Notes: generated by a model from the sequence alone, not told the origin. Shown: positions 42,671 through 51,310, counted from the first letter of the stretch. The stretch is 63,641 bases of DNA from Lachnospiraceae bacterium (GCA_017619975.1 JAFZRH010000080.1:1-63641); one strand, 5' to 3'. A program made the numbers and translations.

Positions 42671-43581
42671 ATCCACATTTTGTCAATTGTTTTAACGGAG
42701 CCGCTGGCAATATATTCCTTCAGATAGATCAGGCACAGCTCCTCGAGAGTGACCTCTTTGTCGTCGTTGTATTCCTGAATGATGCCGATGATCCGCGTCG
42801 GGATCAGAATGTCGCGCATCTTCATCTCCGAGCTGTGTGTCCGGGCCATGGCGGCCACGATCCGCCGGATATCCTCGTGCGCGAAGGCTTCGCTGTAGAA
42901 GGCGGCTTCTTCGTCGCGGCGCCGCTGATAGCAGCGGTTGTGCAGCACGCGCAGGACGGTCGCGATGCCGAGCGTTAAAGGCAGGATGGCGACCATGGGG
43001 ATCCAGATGGGAATGCGCGTGGCGAAGCCGTAGAAATCGTTCCAGCCGCCGTTTTCCTCACCGATCACGACGACCATGATGTAGTACAGCACCGCATAGA
43101 TGAAAACCGGGATCAGGGCCAGCAAAGAGTCCCAGAAAGTGAGCTTCTGCTCGCTCATGAAGAAGCAGAAGGCGGCGATGGCCAGGATCGGGCAGACGGC
43201 GTGCAGGAAGAAGCGGGAGCCGCTGTAGATGAGAAGAAAGCCCTTGACCGGCGCCAGGATGCAGAGCGAGATCAGGAAATTCAGGGTGATCGCCGTGACG
43301 CTGGCATAGACCAGCACCATGATCCAGCGCGGCATATGATAGTTGTGCTTGCGCAGGCCGTCCAGCGTATACGGGATGACCATGGCCATGGAGGCGGCCG
43401 TCAGGATATTGGAGTTGACGGTGAACATGCAGAAGGTCCGAAGGCCCATGTGGTCGAAGTTTTCGTCATAAATGGTCGTCAGGTTCATGGTGACGCCGAT
43501 GCAGACGCAGACGACTACGACGATGGCGCTGATCATGGTAAACAGACACTGCCTTTTGGTGATCTTCATGGCTCGTTCCAT
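42667..43581 (-). CDS. Pr6Pr/FAR-17a-like six-helix membrane protein
   Basis: 304 residues. Six helices in the first 230 residues (ISAIVVVVCVCIGVTMNL, FTVNSNILTAASMAM and others). The FTVNSN-LT segment resembles the Pr6Pr/AIG1 family. A cytosolic helical tail of about 75 residues follows. AAGGAGG before the ATG; the stop overlaps the acyltransferase start, so a role in lipid modification together with that gene is an inference. Confidence 0.7.
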   Translation of the reverse strand: MERAMKITKRQCLFTMISAIVVVVCVCIGVTMNLTTIYDENFDHMGLRTFCMFTVNSNILTAASMAMVIPYTLDGLRKHNYHMPRWIMVLVYASVTAITLNFLISLCILAPVKGFLLIYSGSRFFLHAVCPILAIAAFCFFMSEQKLTFWDSLLALIPVFIYAVLYYIMVVVIGEENGGWNDFYGFATRIPIWIPMVAILPLTLGIATVLRVLHNRCYQRRRDEEAAFYSEAFAHEDIRRIVAAMARTHSSEMKMRDILIPTRIIGIIQEYNDDKEVTLEELCLIYLKEYIASGSVKTIDKMWI

Positions 43582-43662
43582 AGCGGGATCCTCCTTGATG
43601 TGCTTCTTGCCGGCTGAAAAAGCAGTTTTATTATATAAGATGCTGCGGCGGGATTCAACGTC

Positions 43663-43938
43663 TTATTTCAGAACCACCCAGAGGATGAGTCCGGCCTGCG
43701 CCAGCAGGAACAGAGGGAAAAATACGCGGAAGTACCAGTGTTTGGTTTTGTGGCGGAAGAGAAACATGCCGAGCGTGCCGCCCAGGGCGCCGAAGCAGGC
43801 GGCGGCCAAAAACAGGGTGGCTTCGGGAACGCGCAATTTGCCTTTCTTGGCGCAGTGTTTGTCCCAGCCCATGAGGAAGAAGGCAAACAGGTTCATGAGG
43901 GGGATCGCAATAAATACGATCCAGAGAGGGTCGTTCAT
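43663..43938 (-). CDS. DUF1294-family membrane protein
   Basis: 91 residues, start MNDPLWIVFIAIPLMNLFAF after AAGGAG. Central MGWDKHCAKKGKLRVPE and ALGGTLGMFLFRHKT-H are the DUF1294 signature. Three helices. Function unknown; members are sometimes fused to cold-shock domains. A longer in-frame start would begin inside repeat DNA and is rejected. Confidence 0.9.
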   Translation of the reverse strand: MNDPLWIVFIAIPLMNLFAFFLMGWDKHCAKKGKLRVPEATLFLAAACFGALGGTLGMFLFRHKTKHWYFRVFFPLFLLAQAGLILWVVLK

Positions 43939-43957
43939 GGTGTGCTCCTTGTTAATG

Positions 43958-44232
43958 GTGCCAAAGGGGACGGTTCCTTTTGGCACTATGCCACTGGGGA
44001 CGGGCCAGTGGGTGCTACTGGGGACGGTTCTTTTCCGGCTCATTTTTTGTGCCACATTGCGCCTCGCTGCCGCGACACGAACTTTTCTCAGCCCCGGTCC
44101 GCTTCGCTTCCAAGGGGCATTCAAAAAGTTGTGGTCGGGCGCGCTCGGCGCGGCATGGGCCACTGGGGCGTTCGGAAAGTTTTGTCCGGCTCGCGGCGAT
44201 CCTTGCCCTCCCCCTGACGAGGGGGAGGGTGC
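43958..44232. repeat. Repeat-rich gap: GGGGACGG units and a relative of the palindromic element
   Basis: The 331-base gap 43939-44269 contains no credible gene. GTGCCAAAGG (43958-43967) pairs with CCTTTTGGCAC (43976-43986) around GGGGACGGTT; two more GGGGACGG units follow (near 43997 and 44020). From 44078 to 44118 an AACTTTTCTCAGCCCCGGTCC segment and, further on, TTCAAAAAGTT and TCGGGCGCGCTC match the inner arms of copy D (58708-58866). A CCCTCCCCC/GGGGGAGGG hairpin (44206-44229) closes the region. Confidence 0.6.
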
Positions 44233-44269
44233 CCCGAGGGGGCAGGAGGGGGCGACTAGTACCCGTCTT

Positions 44270-45355
44270 TTACGGTACCGCTTCCTCCTTCAGGCAGAAG
44301 TTCAGCAGTGTCGGGTTGTGGTCGGTGTTCACAAATCCCTTGTCCAGCACTTCAAAGCGCTGCACTTCAACATTCGAAGAGACGATAAAGCCGTCTATCA
44401 CATAGTACTGGAAACTTGCATGATCCGCGCCGGCATACGGCTGATCCAGCGAGCGGCAGGAGGGGACCTCATTTGTCATCAGGAACTGCCAGCTGCTGTC
44501 GAATTCGCTGATATCGATTCGCCCCGACGCCCAGCGGCCTTCCTGCTGCGGGTATTTGCTAAGATCTACGTTCGAAAAGGTCTGGTTGAAGTCGCCGCCG
44601 GCAATCACAAAGTTGCCTTTGGCGGCTTCCGCTTCGAGGATCTCACGCAGGAGCTTCGTCTGCGCGATCTTCCCTTCGCCGTCGTCGTAGGCTTCCAGAT
44701 GCAGATTGATCAGGACCAGCTCTTTCCCGCTTTCCGCGATCGGCAGACGGCTGACCAGCAGGCAGCGCTTTAAGTTTACCGTGCTGACGGGCCAGGTGAA
44801 GGGGCAGGGGAGCTTGACGCGGCTGGCCTCCCGGACAGTGCAGGCGGAAAGCGTGAACAGGCCGCTCTGTACCTTGCCGATGGGCGGGAGGGGATACGGC
44901 ACGTAAGCCGTTTTGTAATTATAGGCGAAGCTGCTCTGGCAGGCCGGGAAGGCGGCGCCGATGAGAGCCGTCTGGTCGATATGGTACGAGCGCTTCGAGC
45001 CTACGTCCGTTTCCTGCAGAAAAACGAAGTCCGGGCTTTGTTCGAGGATGGCGTCGGTGATCCTGCCGAGATTTTCCTGAACGCGCGCCTTATCCGAAGA
45101 CTGCACCATGCTGCCGCCATCCATGAAAAAGTCGGCGTTGTCGCCCAGCGCGCCGTAGCCGATGTTCCAGCTAAGAAGTGTGTAGCCGGTTTCGAGGCGC
45201 ACGTCATCACCGCTTTTTCCTTCCACGTTCAGCAGTTCCGTGTCGGCCGGATCATATTCCGTGATCGAGAGATACCCGACCAGACCGGCCGCCAGTACGA
45301 CGACGGCCAGCAGGACGATGCCGAGAATCTTTAAAATCTTTTTGAAAACTTTCAT
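44270..45355 (-). CDS. Membrane-anchored endonuclease/exonuclease/phosphatase-family hydrolase
   Basis: 361 residues. N-terminal transmembrane helix (ILGIVLLAVVVLAAGLVGYL, about 10-29), then an extracellular EEP fold: LLSWNIGYG, VFLQETD, VLINLHLEAYDDG, GGDFNQ, IDGFIVSSNV and the catalytic TDHNPTL end. All metal and active-site positions appear present. Members cleave phosphodiesters, sphingomyelin-like lipids or nucleic acids; substrate unknown. Nine bases after the DUF362 gene. Confidence 0.9.
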   Translation of the reverse strand: MKVFKKILKILGIVLLAVVVLAAGLVGYLSITEYDPADTELLNVEGKSGDDVRLETGYTLLSWNIGYGALGDNADFFMDGGSMVQSSDKARVQENLGRITDAILEQSPDFVFLQETDVGSKRSYHIDQTALIGAAFPACQSSFAYNYKTAYVPYPLPPIGKVQSGLFTLSACTVREASRVKLPCPFTWPVSTVNLKRCLLVSRLPIAESGKELVLINLHLEAYDDGEGKIAQTKLLREILEAEAAKGNFVIAGGDFNQTFSNVDLSKYPQQEGRWASGRIDISEFDSSWQFLMTNEVPSCRSLDQPYAGADHASFQYYVIDGFIVSSNVEVQRFEVLDKGFVNTDHNPTLLNFCLKEEAVP

Positions 45356-45364
45356 CCCGGCTCC

Positions 45365-46774
45365 TTATACGGTCTTGAACTTGTTCGAGAACGGCGAGGG
45401 CACCAGCGCCGTGGAGCCGTGCAGCTTCGAGAGAACGAGACAGCTTAAAGCCTTTACGGGGTTGATCGGCGCGAATTCCATGGGGTTCACCTGCATCAGG
45501 TAAAACATCGCGGCGGCGGTTTCGGCCAGCGAATTGCACTTGTGGCTTAAGAACACGTTTTTCTTGCCGAGCCGGTTGATGAGGCGTTCGGAGACCTCCT
45601 TGATGGCGCAGTCGCCGCAGATGAGGACCTTGCCTTCGATCGCGTCGATCTCGGCCGGGTCATGCCCCATCCCCATGATCAAAGTCCAGCCGCCCGTGCC
45701 TTTATGGTCGCCGTAGCAGATCTGCAGGAGCGTTAAGGGATTGTTCTGGCAGCCCTGCTTGCAGCAGCGGGTCTTGCCTTTCAGGATCTTCACGTCCTTC
45801 GGATAGTAATCGTAGAGGTCGTAAGGGTATTTTTCCTTGAAGCCGGAGATGTCGCCGTCGATCTCGATGTCTTCCAGATGCTTGACGCCTTCGGAATAGC
45901 CGCGCTCCACCGCGTCCTTTAAGTGCGGCACGTCGTCCAGGGTCAGGCCGAAGATGCGAGCGCCGACCATGTCCGTCGCAACCACGTTTTTGCCGGCGAC
46001 CAGGACTTTCAAAGGCAGGACGGCTTTGTCGGCCAGCGCCGTGACGGGATAGTGCCCGTAGATGGTCCCCTCCACGCCTTCGATCAGGGTGAAGTCCGGC
46101 CTTACGTAGGAAAGCACGTCCGCCAGCTTGTGGTGCAGGTTGTAATTGTGGTCGAAGCCGCGGGAGGGCTGCGCCGGGAAGGCCCACTGGTTCTTGACGC
46201 CCAGCGTGACGCCGGCCATGGAGTGCGTCTTTAATTTCGGCAGGCTGATGTAGAGATTCTTGTCGCGGTCTTCGATCAGGTGCTTCACCACGAATTTCGG
46301 CATATCAAAGCGTGTCACGAAATAACCGTCCGGATCCTCCGCGACGGATTTTTGCCCTTTAAATTCATAGCTTACGGTTTTGTCCTCGTCCAGATAGACG
46401 GGCACCGCGCCGGTGCGCTTGCAGATCTTGTCGTAGCCGATGACGGCGAAGACCAGGCGCGTGGCGTTGCTCTGCGTGGAGTTTTCGAAGAGCCAGATCT
46501 TTTTCGCGCCGTGCGCCTTCCAGTATTCGATCACGGCTTCCACGAGCTCCGGTCTCGTGTAGCAGTAGGGCTGGCCGTCGATGCCGTTGGGCTTGATAAA
46601 GACCTCCCGGCTGGATTTCAGCATTCTTTCGCCGCCGGATTTATCGAAGATCTCCGCGACGGCGGCCTTGATCTCCCGGACCATTTCTTCGCCGAGGGGT
46701 TTAAAATGCGTACGGCTTTCCTCCTGATACGGCGCGTTCAGATGCCGCACGATGACGCTGGCTTTCTTTTCCAT
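45365..46774 (-). CDS. DUF362-domain protein with C-terminal cysteine cluster
   Basis: 469 residues. SLPKLKTHSMAGVTLGVKNQWA and LIEGVEGTIYGH are DUF362 hallmarks. A C-terminal CCKQGCQNN segment and CGDC look like metal or Fe-S ligands, but the usual ferredoxin domain is absent. The start at 46774 follows GGGAGG; an upstream in-frame ATG would be seven residues longer without a ribosome site. Probably a redox or metal-binding protein of unknown role. Confidence 0.85.
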   Translation of the reverse strand: MEKKASVIVRHLNAPYQEESRTHFKPLGEEMVREIKAAVAEIFDKSGGERMLKSSREVFIKPNGIDGQPYCYTRPELVEAVIEYWKAHGAKKIWLFENSTQSNATRLVFAVIGYDKICKRTGAVPVYLDEDKTVSYEFKGQKSVAEDPDGYFVTRFDMPKFVVKHLIEDRDKNLYISLPKLKTHSMAGVTLGVKNQWAFPAQPSRGFDHNYNLHHKLADVLSYVRPDFTLIEGVEGTIYGHYPVTALADKAVLPLKVLVAGKNVVATDMVGARIFGLTLDDVPHLKDAVERGYSEGVKHLEDIEIDGDISGFKEKYPYDLYDYYPKDVKILKGKTRCCKQGCQNNPLTLLQICYGDHKGTGGWTLIMGMGHDPAEIDAIEGKVLICGDCAIKEVSERLINRLGKKNVFLSHKCNSLAETAAAMFYLMQVNPMEFAPINPVKALSCLVLSKLHGSTALVPSPFSNKFKTV

Positions 46775-46832
46775 GACGCGTTCCTCCCTTTTCATTTATC
46801 ATAGCACAGCGGCAGGTTTTTCACAAGAAAAA

Positions 46833-46850
46833 AGCCCCCGGTGCGGGGCT
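46833..46850 (-). terminator. Terminator overlapping the stop of the nucleotidyltransferase-like gene
   Basis: Minus strand AGCCCC (from 46850) and GGGGCT (to 46833) form a stem followed by TTTTTT; the stem begins in the stop codon of the gene at 46850-47239. Confidence 0.75.
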
Positions 46851-47239
46851 CAGGAAAGCGTGTTCTTCTTCAAATAATCATCGATCAGACGGACGTCTTT
46901 AAGATCCTTCTCCCGTCCGAGACGAAGCTTCATCTCGCGCAGGCCCTTCAGGGAAATGACGGGGATTCCTTCCAGCGTGACAACGGAATCATAAAGCCAG
47001 TTTTCAAAGACTTCCCACCTGCCGCCGAGTTTAAACCAGCGGTTTCCGCCGGGGGTGATCTGATACAAATACCCCTCTGCCTCCAGCCGGTCCGCCAGTT
47101 TCGGCGTACAGCCCAGATCGATATCCGCGGTCTCTTCCCGGATGCCGTATAAAACCATGGCGGCTCCGGTGATGACCCAGTAATCCTCCGGAGGATAAGG
47201 AAAGGCATTCAGTTTGGCAAGAATCTCTGCTTTTTTCAT
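46850..47239 (-). CDS. Small nucleotidyltransferase-like protein
   Basis: 129 residues. ITGAAMVLYGIREETADIDLG places a GxxxxxYG/DIDL pattern of the minimal nucleotidyltransferase superfamily at residues 23-43, with PVISLKGLREMKLRLGREKDLKDV in the C-terminal half, as in antitoxin or aminoglycoside-type enzymes. The paired D-x-D fits catalysis. Upstream GGGAAAG is a modest ribosome site. No toxin partner is seen next to it. Confidence 0.8.
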   Translation of the reverse strand: MKKAEILAKLNAFPYPPEDYWVITGAAMVLYGIREETADIDLGCTPKLADRLEAEGYLYQITPGGNRWFKLGGRWEVFENWLYDSVVTLEGIPVISLKGLREMKLRLGREKDLKDVRLIDDYLKKNTLS

Positions 47240-47254
47240 GAGACAGCTTTCCCT

Positions 47255-47800
47255 TCAGTCTTCCCCCACCAGGTGCACGGTCTGGAACCCGTGGCCGACG
47301 GTAGGCAGAAACTTTTCGATCATATCGCGGGTCTTCATCTTTAAGCTCGAGGTGTTGACGCAGGGGTGGCAGCCGAAATACTCGTCCGCCAATACGTCTT
47401 CGTCGATCAGGAGCTTCACCTGTTTTTCGTGATCGTTCATGAGTCCCATCACGCTGACGGCGCCGGGTTCGATATCCAGATATTTCAACATGTCCTCCGG
47501 CTCCGCAAAGGAAAGGCGGGCGGAGTTAATCTGTTTGGAGAGTTCCTTTGTCTTGAACTTCTTGTCGCCCGGCATCAGCAGGAGATAAAAGGCGGTCTTC
47601 TGCCGGTTGCAGAGGAACAGGTTCTTGCAGATCAGAACGCCGAGTACGGCGTCGATCTTCAGGCATGCCTCCATGTCGCCCGCCGGCTCGTGATCCGTAC
47701 GGTCGTACGCGATGCCGAGCGAATCCAGAAAATCATACGTTCTAAGCTCCCGGGGCAGCCGTCCCTCTTCATTTTCCGGTCTTCCGTGATAAAGCTTCAT
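47255..47800 (-). CDS. ProX-type prolyl-tRNA editing deacylase (YbaK family)
   Basis: 181 residues. A YbaK fold: YDRTDHEPAG, VLGVLICKNLFLCNRQ, YLLLMPGDKKF, and GAVSVMGLMNDHEK with HPCVNTSSLKMKTRD. Hydrolyses alanyl-tRNA(Pro) or related mischarged tRNAs. GGAGACACAG precedes the ATG. Stand-alone editing factor, common in Clostridia; adjacent nucleotidyltransferase is 15 bases downstream. Confidence 0.92.
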   Translation of the reverse strand: MKLYHGRPENEEGRLPRELRTYDFLDSLGIAYDRTDHEPAGDMEACLKIDAVLGVLICKNLFLCNRQKTAFYLLLMPGDKKFKTKELSKQINSARLSFAEPEDMLKYLDIEPGAVSVMGLMNDHEKQVKLLIDEDVLADEYFGCHPCVNTSSLKMKTRDMIEKFLPTVGHGFQTVHLVGED

Positions 47801-47912
47801 TCTGTGTCTCCGTTCTGGATTCCGTCAGTGCTTCGTCTATCATAGGGGATTGCGGCAGAAAAGTCCAATGATTTCTGAAAAATGCGCCGCAGGCCGGACA
47901 ATCCTTTCGGGC

Positions 47913-47954
47913 GCCCCCTGGAAGCGAAGCGGACCGGGGCCGAGAAAGTTTTCG
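47913..47954. repeat. Degenerate relative of the palindromic element
   Basis: This 42-bp segment is a near inverted copy of 44078-44118: both contain GGAAGCGAAGCGGACCGGGG next to GAGAAA and GTTTTCG (or their complements). It lies in the 216-base gap between the ProX gene and the serpin gene; the rest of the gap holds no signal I can name. Confidence 0.55.
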
Positions 47955-48016
47955 TTCGGATGCGGCGCCATAAGTGCAGTGCAGCTACCGTACGGGAGGA
48001 AGCCTACGGTTCCTTT

Positions 48017-49540
48017 TTACGGTTTATTCACGATCCCGGCGTAGAGCGGCAGATTGTCCTGACTCATCAGAAGGAAGAGAAAGGGGCGGTTAAAGGTCAG
48101 TGTGATCTCACTCAGGATAGCAGCCTTCGGTTCAACTCGCCCGAAGGTAAACGAGACAGCCCGGATCCCTTCTTCATTTGCGATCAGGCGGGCAGCCTGC
48201 CGAAAATCACTGACATAGGAGTCAACAGATGTGATGCCCGAAAAATCCGCCTCCGTTTCGGAGAGCGCTTTGGTCAGGCCCAGGCGTCGGAAGCTGTTCT
48301 TCAGATTGTTTTCCGCTGTAATGTCAAAGCGCGGCAGTGTCAGGTGTACCTTGGCATAATTATGGGCAAGGTCCTCGCCATGGGGCATTCCCTCCGTCAG
48401 TTCTCCCTGCATCAAAAGCTTTATAAATGTCTGATACGTTTCTTCCTGCAGCAGGGCTTCCGGCGTGGTGCCGCCCGCGCCGCCGTCCGGCAGGATGAAC
48501 CAGGCCGAAAGATTGCCGCTCATCCGCAGCCGCATGGCGTAGTAGTTTTTGCCGCGAACGCAAAGCGCGGTCTCGACATCCTGATACATGTAGGTGACGG
48601 TTCGCTGCCCGTTTACGGCATAGAAGGTGCCGGAGAAGGAAGCGCTTCTTTTGAAGCCTTCCCACTTGACGTCCAGGTTCAGGGCGGAGACGAGCGCCAT
48701 GACGGTATCGGGCTTCATGCTGACGCCGTCCAGATACCGGGCCGGCAAGAGGCCGTCGGTCGCTTCTTTCAGCCAGGCTTTTAATGCTTTGTTGTAGCCG
48801 TCGGAGCCCATTTCTCCGCGGAAGCTGCTCGCAAAGTATTTTTCCGAAAGCGTCCGGACGGTCTCTTCGTTGTAGGGAAGAGCCTGATCCAGCCAAAGCG
48901 AATTGTACAGGACACTTTTCACTTCCTTTGTGTCCCGCGAATTGGCAAGATAGATCGCGGCCGTTTTCTCCCGCAGAGTCTCGATATCCGTAACGCCTAA
49001 AAGGCTCAGAATCTCTTCGCGGCTTTCGCCGCCGGCGCATTCGGCCAGCATCGCGAGCGCCATATAGCTGTTTAAGGGAGAATAGAGCTGGTTTTTATGC
49101 TCCGCTGCGCTGTCCCCGCCGCTCAGGATCTCCGTTATGCTTTCCGCAAAGAACTCCGCCAGATCCCGGCCGCTGCCCAGAGCCGCCTGGACTTTCGTTT
49201 GGTATTCTTCCGCCGTGGCGCTTCGGCCTTCCTCCTCCGGGTGCTCCGCCAGCGCCATGGCGTAGGCTTTGACCGTCAGGGTACGCATCAGCTCCGACGG
49301 CTTAATAAGGATCACAGCCAAAGCGAGCAAGGCAAGAACCGGGAGCACGATCCGAAGGCTTTTATGACGGGTAAAAACGTCTTTTAGGGCGCGGCCGAGG
49401 CGCCGGAGGCGGCTGACCTCCTCCGTGTGCATTTCTTCCGGCGCAGCTGTGCTCATCTGCCGGATTTTATCGGGAGCGGCGGCTTCCACAAGCTTCGGAA
49501 CCACACCGCTCAAGGCGCCGGAAAGATCCCACTTATTCAT
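48017..49540 (-). CDS. Transmembrane serpin in anti-sigma position
   Basis: 507 residues. Cytosolic N-terminus of about 60 residues ending in a basic stretch (RLRRLGRALKDVFTRHK), one helix (about 62-79), then an extracellular serpin domain. Serpin marks are YSPLNSYMALAMLAECAGG, SVLYNSLWLDQALPYNEETV, SALNLDVKWEGFK and the closing FNRPFLFLLMSQDNLPLYAG. The reactive-loop hinge reads EEGIRAVSF rather than the small-residue EEGTEAAAA of inhibitors. The start overlaps the ECF sigma stop by eight bases and is preceded by GAGGAGG. One-helix topology, basic cytosolic segment and coupling to a sigma factor match anti-sigma factors, so it may sense extracellular proteases. That role is inferred. Confidence 0.88.
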   Translation of the reverse strand: MNKWDLSGALSGVVPKLVEAAAPDKIRQMSTAAPEEMHTEEVSRLRRLGRALKDVFTRHKSLRIVLPVLALLALAVILIKPSELMRTLTVKAYAMALAEHPEEEGRSATAEEYQTKVQAALGSGRDLAEFFAESITEILSGGDSAAEHKNQLYSPLNSYMALAMLAECAGGESREEILSLLGVTDIETLREKTAAIYLANSRDTKEVKSVLYNSLWLDQALPYNEETVRTLSEKYFASSFRGEMGSDGYNKALKAWLKEATDGLLPARYLDGVSMKPDTVMALVSALNLDVKWEGFKRSASFSGTFYAVNGQRTVTYMYQDVETALCVRGKNYYAMRLRMSGNLSAWFILPDGGAGGTTPEALLQEETYQTFIKLLMQGELTEGMPHGEDLAHNYAKVHLTLPRFDITAENNLKNSFRRLGLTKALSETEADFSGITSVDSYVSDFRQAARLIANEEGIRAVSFTFGRVEPKAAILSEITLTFNRPFLFLLMSQDNLPLYAGIVNKP

Positions 49541-50093
49541 TCCACAAATCCTCCTCGTTCAAGAAAAACCAGAGCTTGTCCCGCGTCCGCTTCAAGCGCA
49601 TCTTGACGCTGCCTTCGCTTTTTTTCAGCTCTTCGGCAATCTCGCGGATGGGGCAGGCATACCAGTAGCGAAGCAGAAAAATGCGGCGCTCTTTTTCGCT
49701 CAGTTCCTTCAGAAAGCGGTTGAGAGCGTCCCGCAGGGCCAGCTCGTTCACGACGGCGTCTTCGGATCCTTCCGGCAGCGCTTCCTGCAGTTCTTCCAGG
49801 CTCTCGGCAAAGGCGTCCGCTTTTATCGGTCGCTTCGAATCATGGCGCCGCCTGTCGATGGCCAGCTGCCGGGACAGCATGCCCAGATAGGAGCGAAGCG
49901 ACGTCGGTCTGGCCGGCGGAACGGTCCGCCAGAGCTTAAAGAGCACGTCGTTTTCGACCTCCTCGGCATCCTCCGCGCTGCCTAAGATCTGCGCTGCGAT
50001 ACAGCGGCAGTAGGCACCGTATTTTTCCTTGATCTTTTCGATCGCTTCTTCGGAGCGCTCCGTCAGAAGAGCGATCAGTTCGTTGTCATCCAT
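49533..50093 (-). CDS. ECF RNA polymerase sigma factor
   Basis: 186 residues. Region 2: YCRCIAAQILGSAEDAEEVENDVLFKLWRTV. Region 4: FLKELSEKERRIFLLRYWYACPIREIAEELKKSEGSVKMRLKRTRDKL, with a helix-turn-helix. The intervening linker is acidic. ATG after CAGGAAAACC. Two-gene operon with the transmembrane serpin; the overlap means the serpin is its natural regulator candidate. It is of the size of SigV/SigW-like factors, which respond to cell-envelope stress. Confidence 0.95.
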   Translation of the reverse strand: MDDNELIALLTERSEEAIEKIKEKYGAYCRCIAAQILGSAEDAEEVENDVLFKLWRTVPPARPTSLRSYLGMLSRQLAIDRRRHDSKRPIKADAFAESLEELQEALPEGSEDAVVNELALRDALNRFLKELSEKERRIFLLRYWYACPIREIAEELKKSEGSVKMRLKRTRDKLWFFLNEEDLWNE

Positions 50094-50169
50094 GGTTTTC
50101 CTGTTCTTTATGATGCCGGCAGGCCGCTGTCTGCGCGGACGGCCGGCGGGAAAAGGCCTTTCACTGAAA

Positions 50170-50197
50170 GAAACGAAGATGGAAGGGAAAAGGTAAC
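50170..50197 (-). promoter_or_regulatory. Possible ECF-type promoter before the sigma gene
   Basis: Minus strand GTTACC (50197-50192), 16 bases, CGTTTC (50175-50170). The spacing suits ECF promoters and autoregulation would be usual, but one site alone is weak evidence. The 105-base gap holds no other clear signal. Confidence 0.25.
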
Positions 50198-50198
50198 A

Positions 50199-51086
50199 TT
50201 ATTTTTCCTGCCGGTAGCGTTCTTTTACATAGTCGATGAAGCGTTCTTCCACGGTGGGCAGCGGATGACCTTTTCGCCAGACGAACAGGTACTCTACGTC
50301 CTTGTCCGGTCCGGCAATTTCGCGCGAGACCAGCGAGTCGTTCATAATATAAGCCGTCTGCGGGAAGATACTGATTCCGATCCCCCGGCCGGCCAGCGCA
50401 GCCGCGTCCAGGTAGTTGTCCATTTCGCAGATGATATCCGGCGCGGCCTGAACGGAGAGAAACCAGCGGCGGATCTCCTCGATATGCGCTTTGCGGCTCG
50501 GGACGATCAGCGGCTCGTTTTTGAGATCCTCTACGTCCAGAACCGTTTTGCCGCAGCCCGCGAGCGGATGCGAGCGGTTCATGAGGGCGACCATTTTTTC
50601 CTGCCCAACGTGGAAGCTGTTTAAGAGCTGCTGGTCGTACGGTGCCGTTATCACGGCCAGGCCGATCAGGCCGCCGCGCATCTTTTCGATCAGATCGTCG
50701 CTGTTGCCGTCCAGGATCCTAAAGCGCACGCCCGGATGCAGGGCCAGAAAGCCCGCGAACCATTCCGCCGCGATATCCGGCGCCATGCCTTCCACCAGTC
50801 CGATGGAGACCGTGCCACTCATCCCGCGGCTTAAGGCGCTGATTTCGGAGGAGGCTTTTTCGGAGAGGTTTAAAATGTCTTTGGCGCGCTGGTAGAGGAG
50901 CTGGCCGGCGTCGGTCAGGGTCAGTCGGCGCTTTCCGCGGATGAAGAGCGGGGTGCCGAGCTCGTCCTCCAGATTTTTGATCTGGGCGCTTAAGGGCGGC
51001 TGGCTGATCCGGAGGATCTGGGCCGCTTTCGTGATATTCAGTTCTTCGGCTACCGTTACGAAATAATGCAGGGTTCGAAGTTCCAT
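50199..51086 (-). CDS. LysR-family transcriptional regulator
   Basis: 295 residues. N-terminal winged helix [44 protein letters not shown], then a periplasmic-binding-like effector domain with [18 protein letters not shown] and a [12 protein letters not shown] segment. The start is the ATG at 51086 following AAAGGAATC. Target unknown; the divergent gap holds a repeat element rather than an obvious T-N11-A site. Confidence 0.93.
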   Translation of the reverse strand: MELRTLHYFVTVAEELNITKAAQILRISQPPLSAQIKNLEDELGTPLFIRGKRRLTLTDAGQLLYQRAKDILNLSEKASSEISALSRGMSGTVSIGLVEGMAPDIAAEWFAGFLALHPGVRFRILDGNSDDLIEKMRGGLIGLAVITAPYDQQLLNSFHVGQEKMVALMNRSHPLAGCGKTVLDVEDLKNEPLIVPSRKAHIEEIRRWFLSVQAAPDIICEMDNYLDAAALAGRGIGISIFPQTAYIMNDSLVSREIAGPDKDVEYLFVWRKGHPLPTVEERFIDYVKERYRQEK

Positions 51087-51135
51087 GACGATTCCTTTCT
51101 GCTCTCCTGTGTGTAAGGCGAAGACGTCCTCATTC

Positions 51136-51269
51136 GTGTCATTCCGAGCGACGGCTGAAAGCCGGAGTCGAGGAATCTTTGCTGCCGAAGGGGGCAAACT
51201 TTTCTTATGCGTCTTGCAGGCGCAGGATCTTTCGGCTCCGGTGCTTCGCGCCTTCGCTCAAGATGACAC
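51136..51269. repeat. GTGTCAT-bounded inverted-repeat element, copy 2
   Basis: 134 bp. Left end GTGTCATTCCGAGCGACGG (51136-51154); right end is the complement of GTGTCATCTTGAGCGAAGG (51251-51269). Inner AGGAATCTT and AGGATCTT segments recall copies 1 and 3. It fills much of the 427-base gap between LysR and pyrG; the remainder has two hairpins and the pyrG promoter. Confidence 0.8.
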
Positions 51270-51289
51270 GACGGAAGATCCTGCTCTCC

Positions 51290-51310
51290 CCGCCTTGCGA
51301 GGCGGTTTTC
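51290..51310 (+). terminator. Hairpin with T-run upstream of pyrG
   Basis: CCGCCT (51290-51295) pairs with AGGCGG (51300-51305) and runs into TTTTCTT. A second inverted repeat, ACCGTC...AAAAAGC / GCTTTTT...GACGGT, follows (51316-51360). No plus-strand gene precedes, so this may belong to the repeat element or block antisense reading. Confidence 0.5.

Noticed and set aside
44041..44232. Insertion sequence remnant
   Set aside because: No transposase-like reading frame or clear terminal repeats are visible; it fits better as a degenerate palindromic repeat.
43939..44269. Coding gene in the 331-base gap
   Set aside because: All frames run through GGGGACGG units and hairpins and lack ribosome sites.
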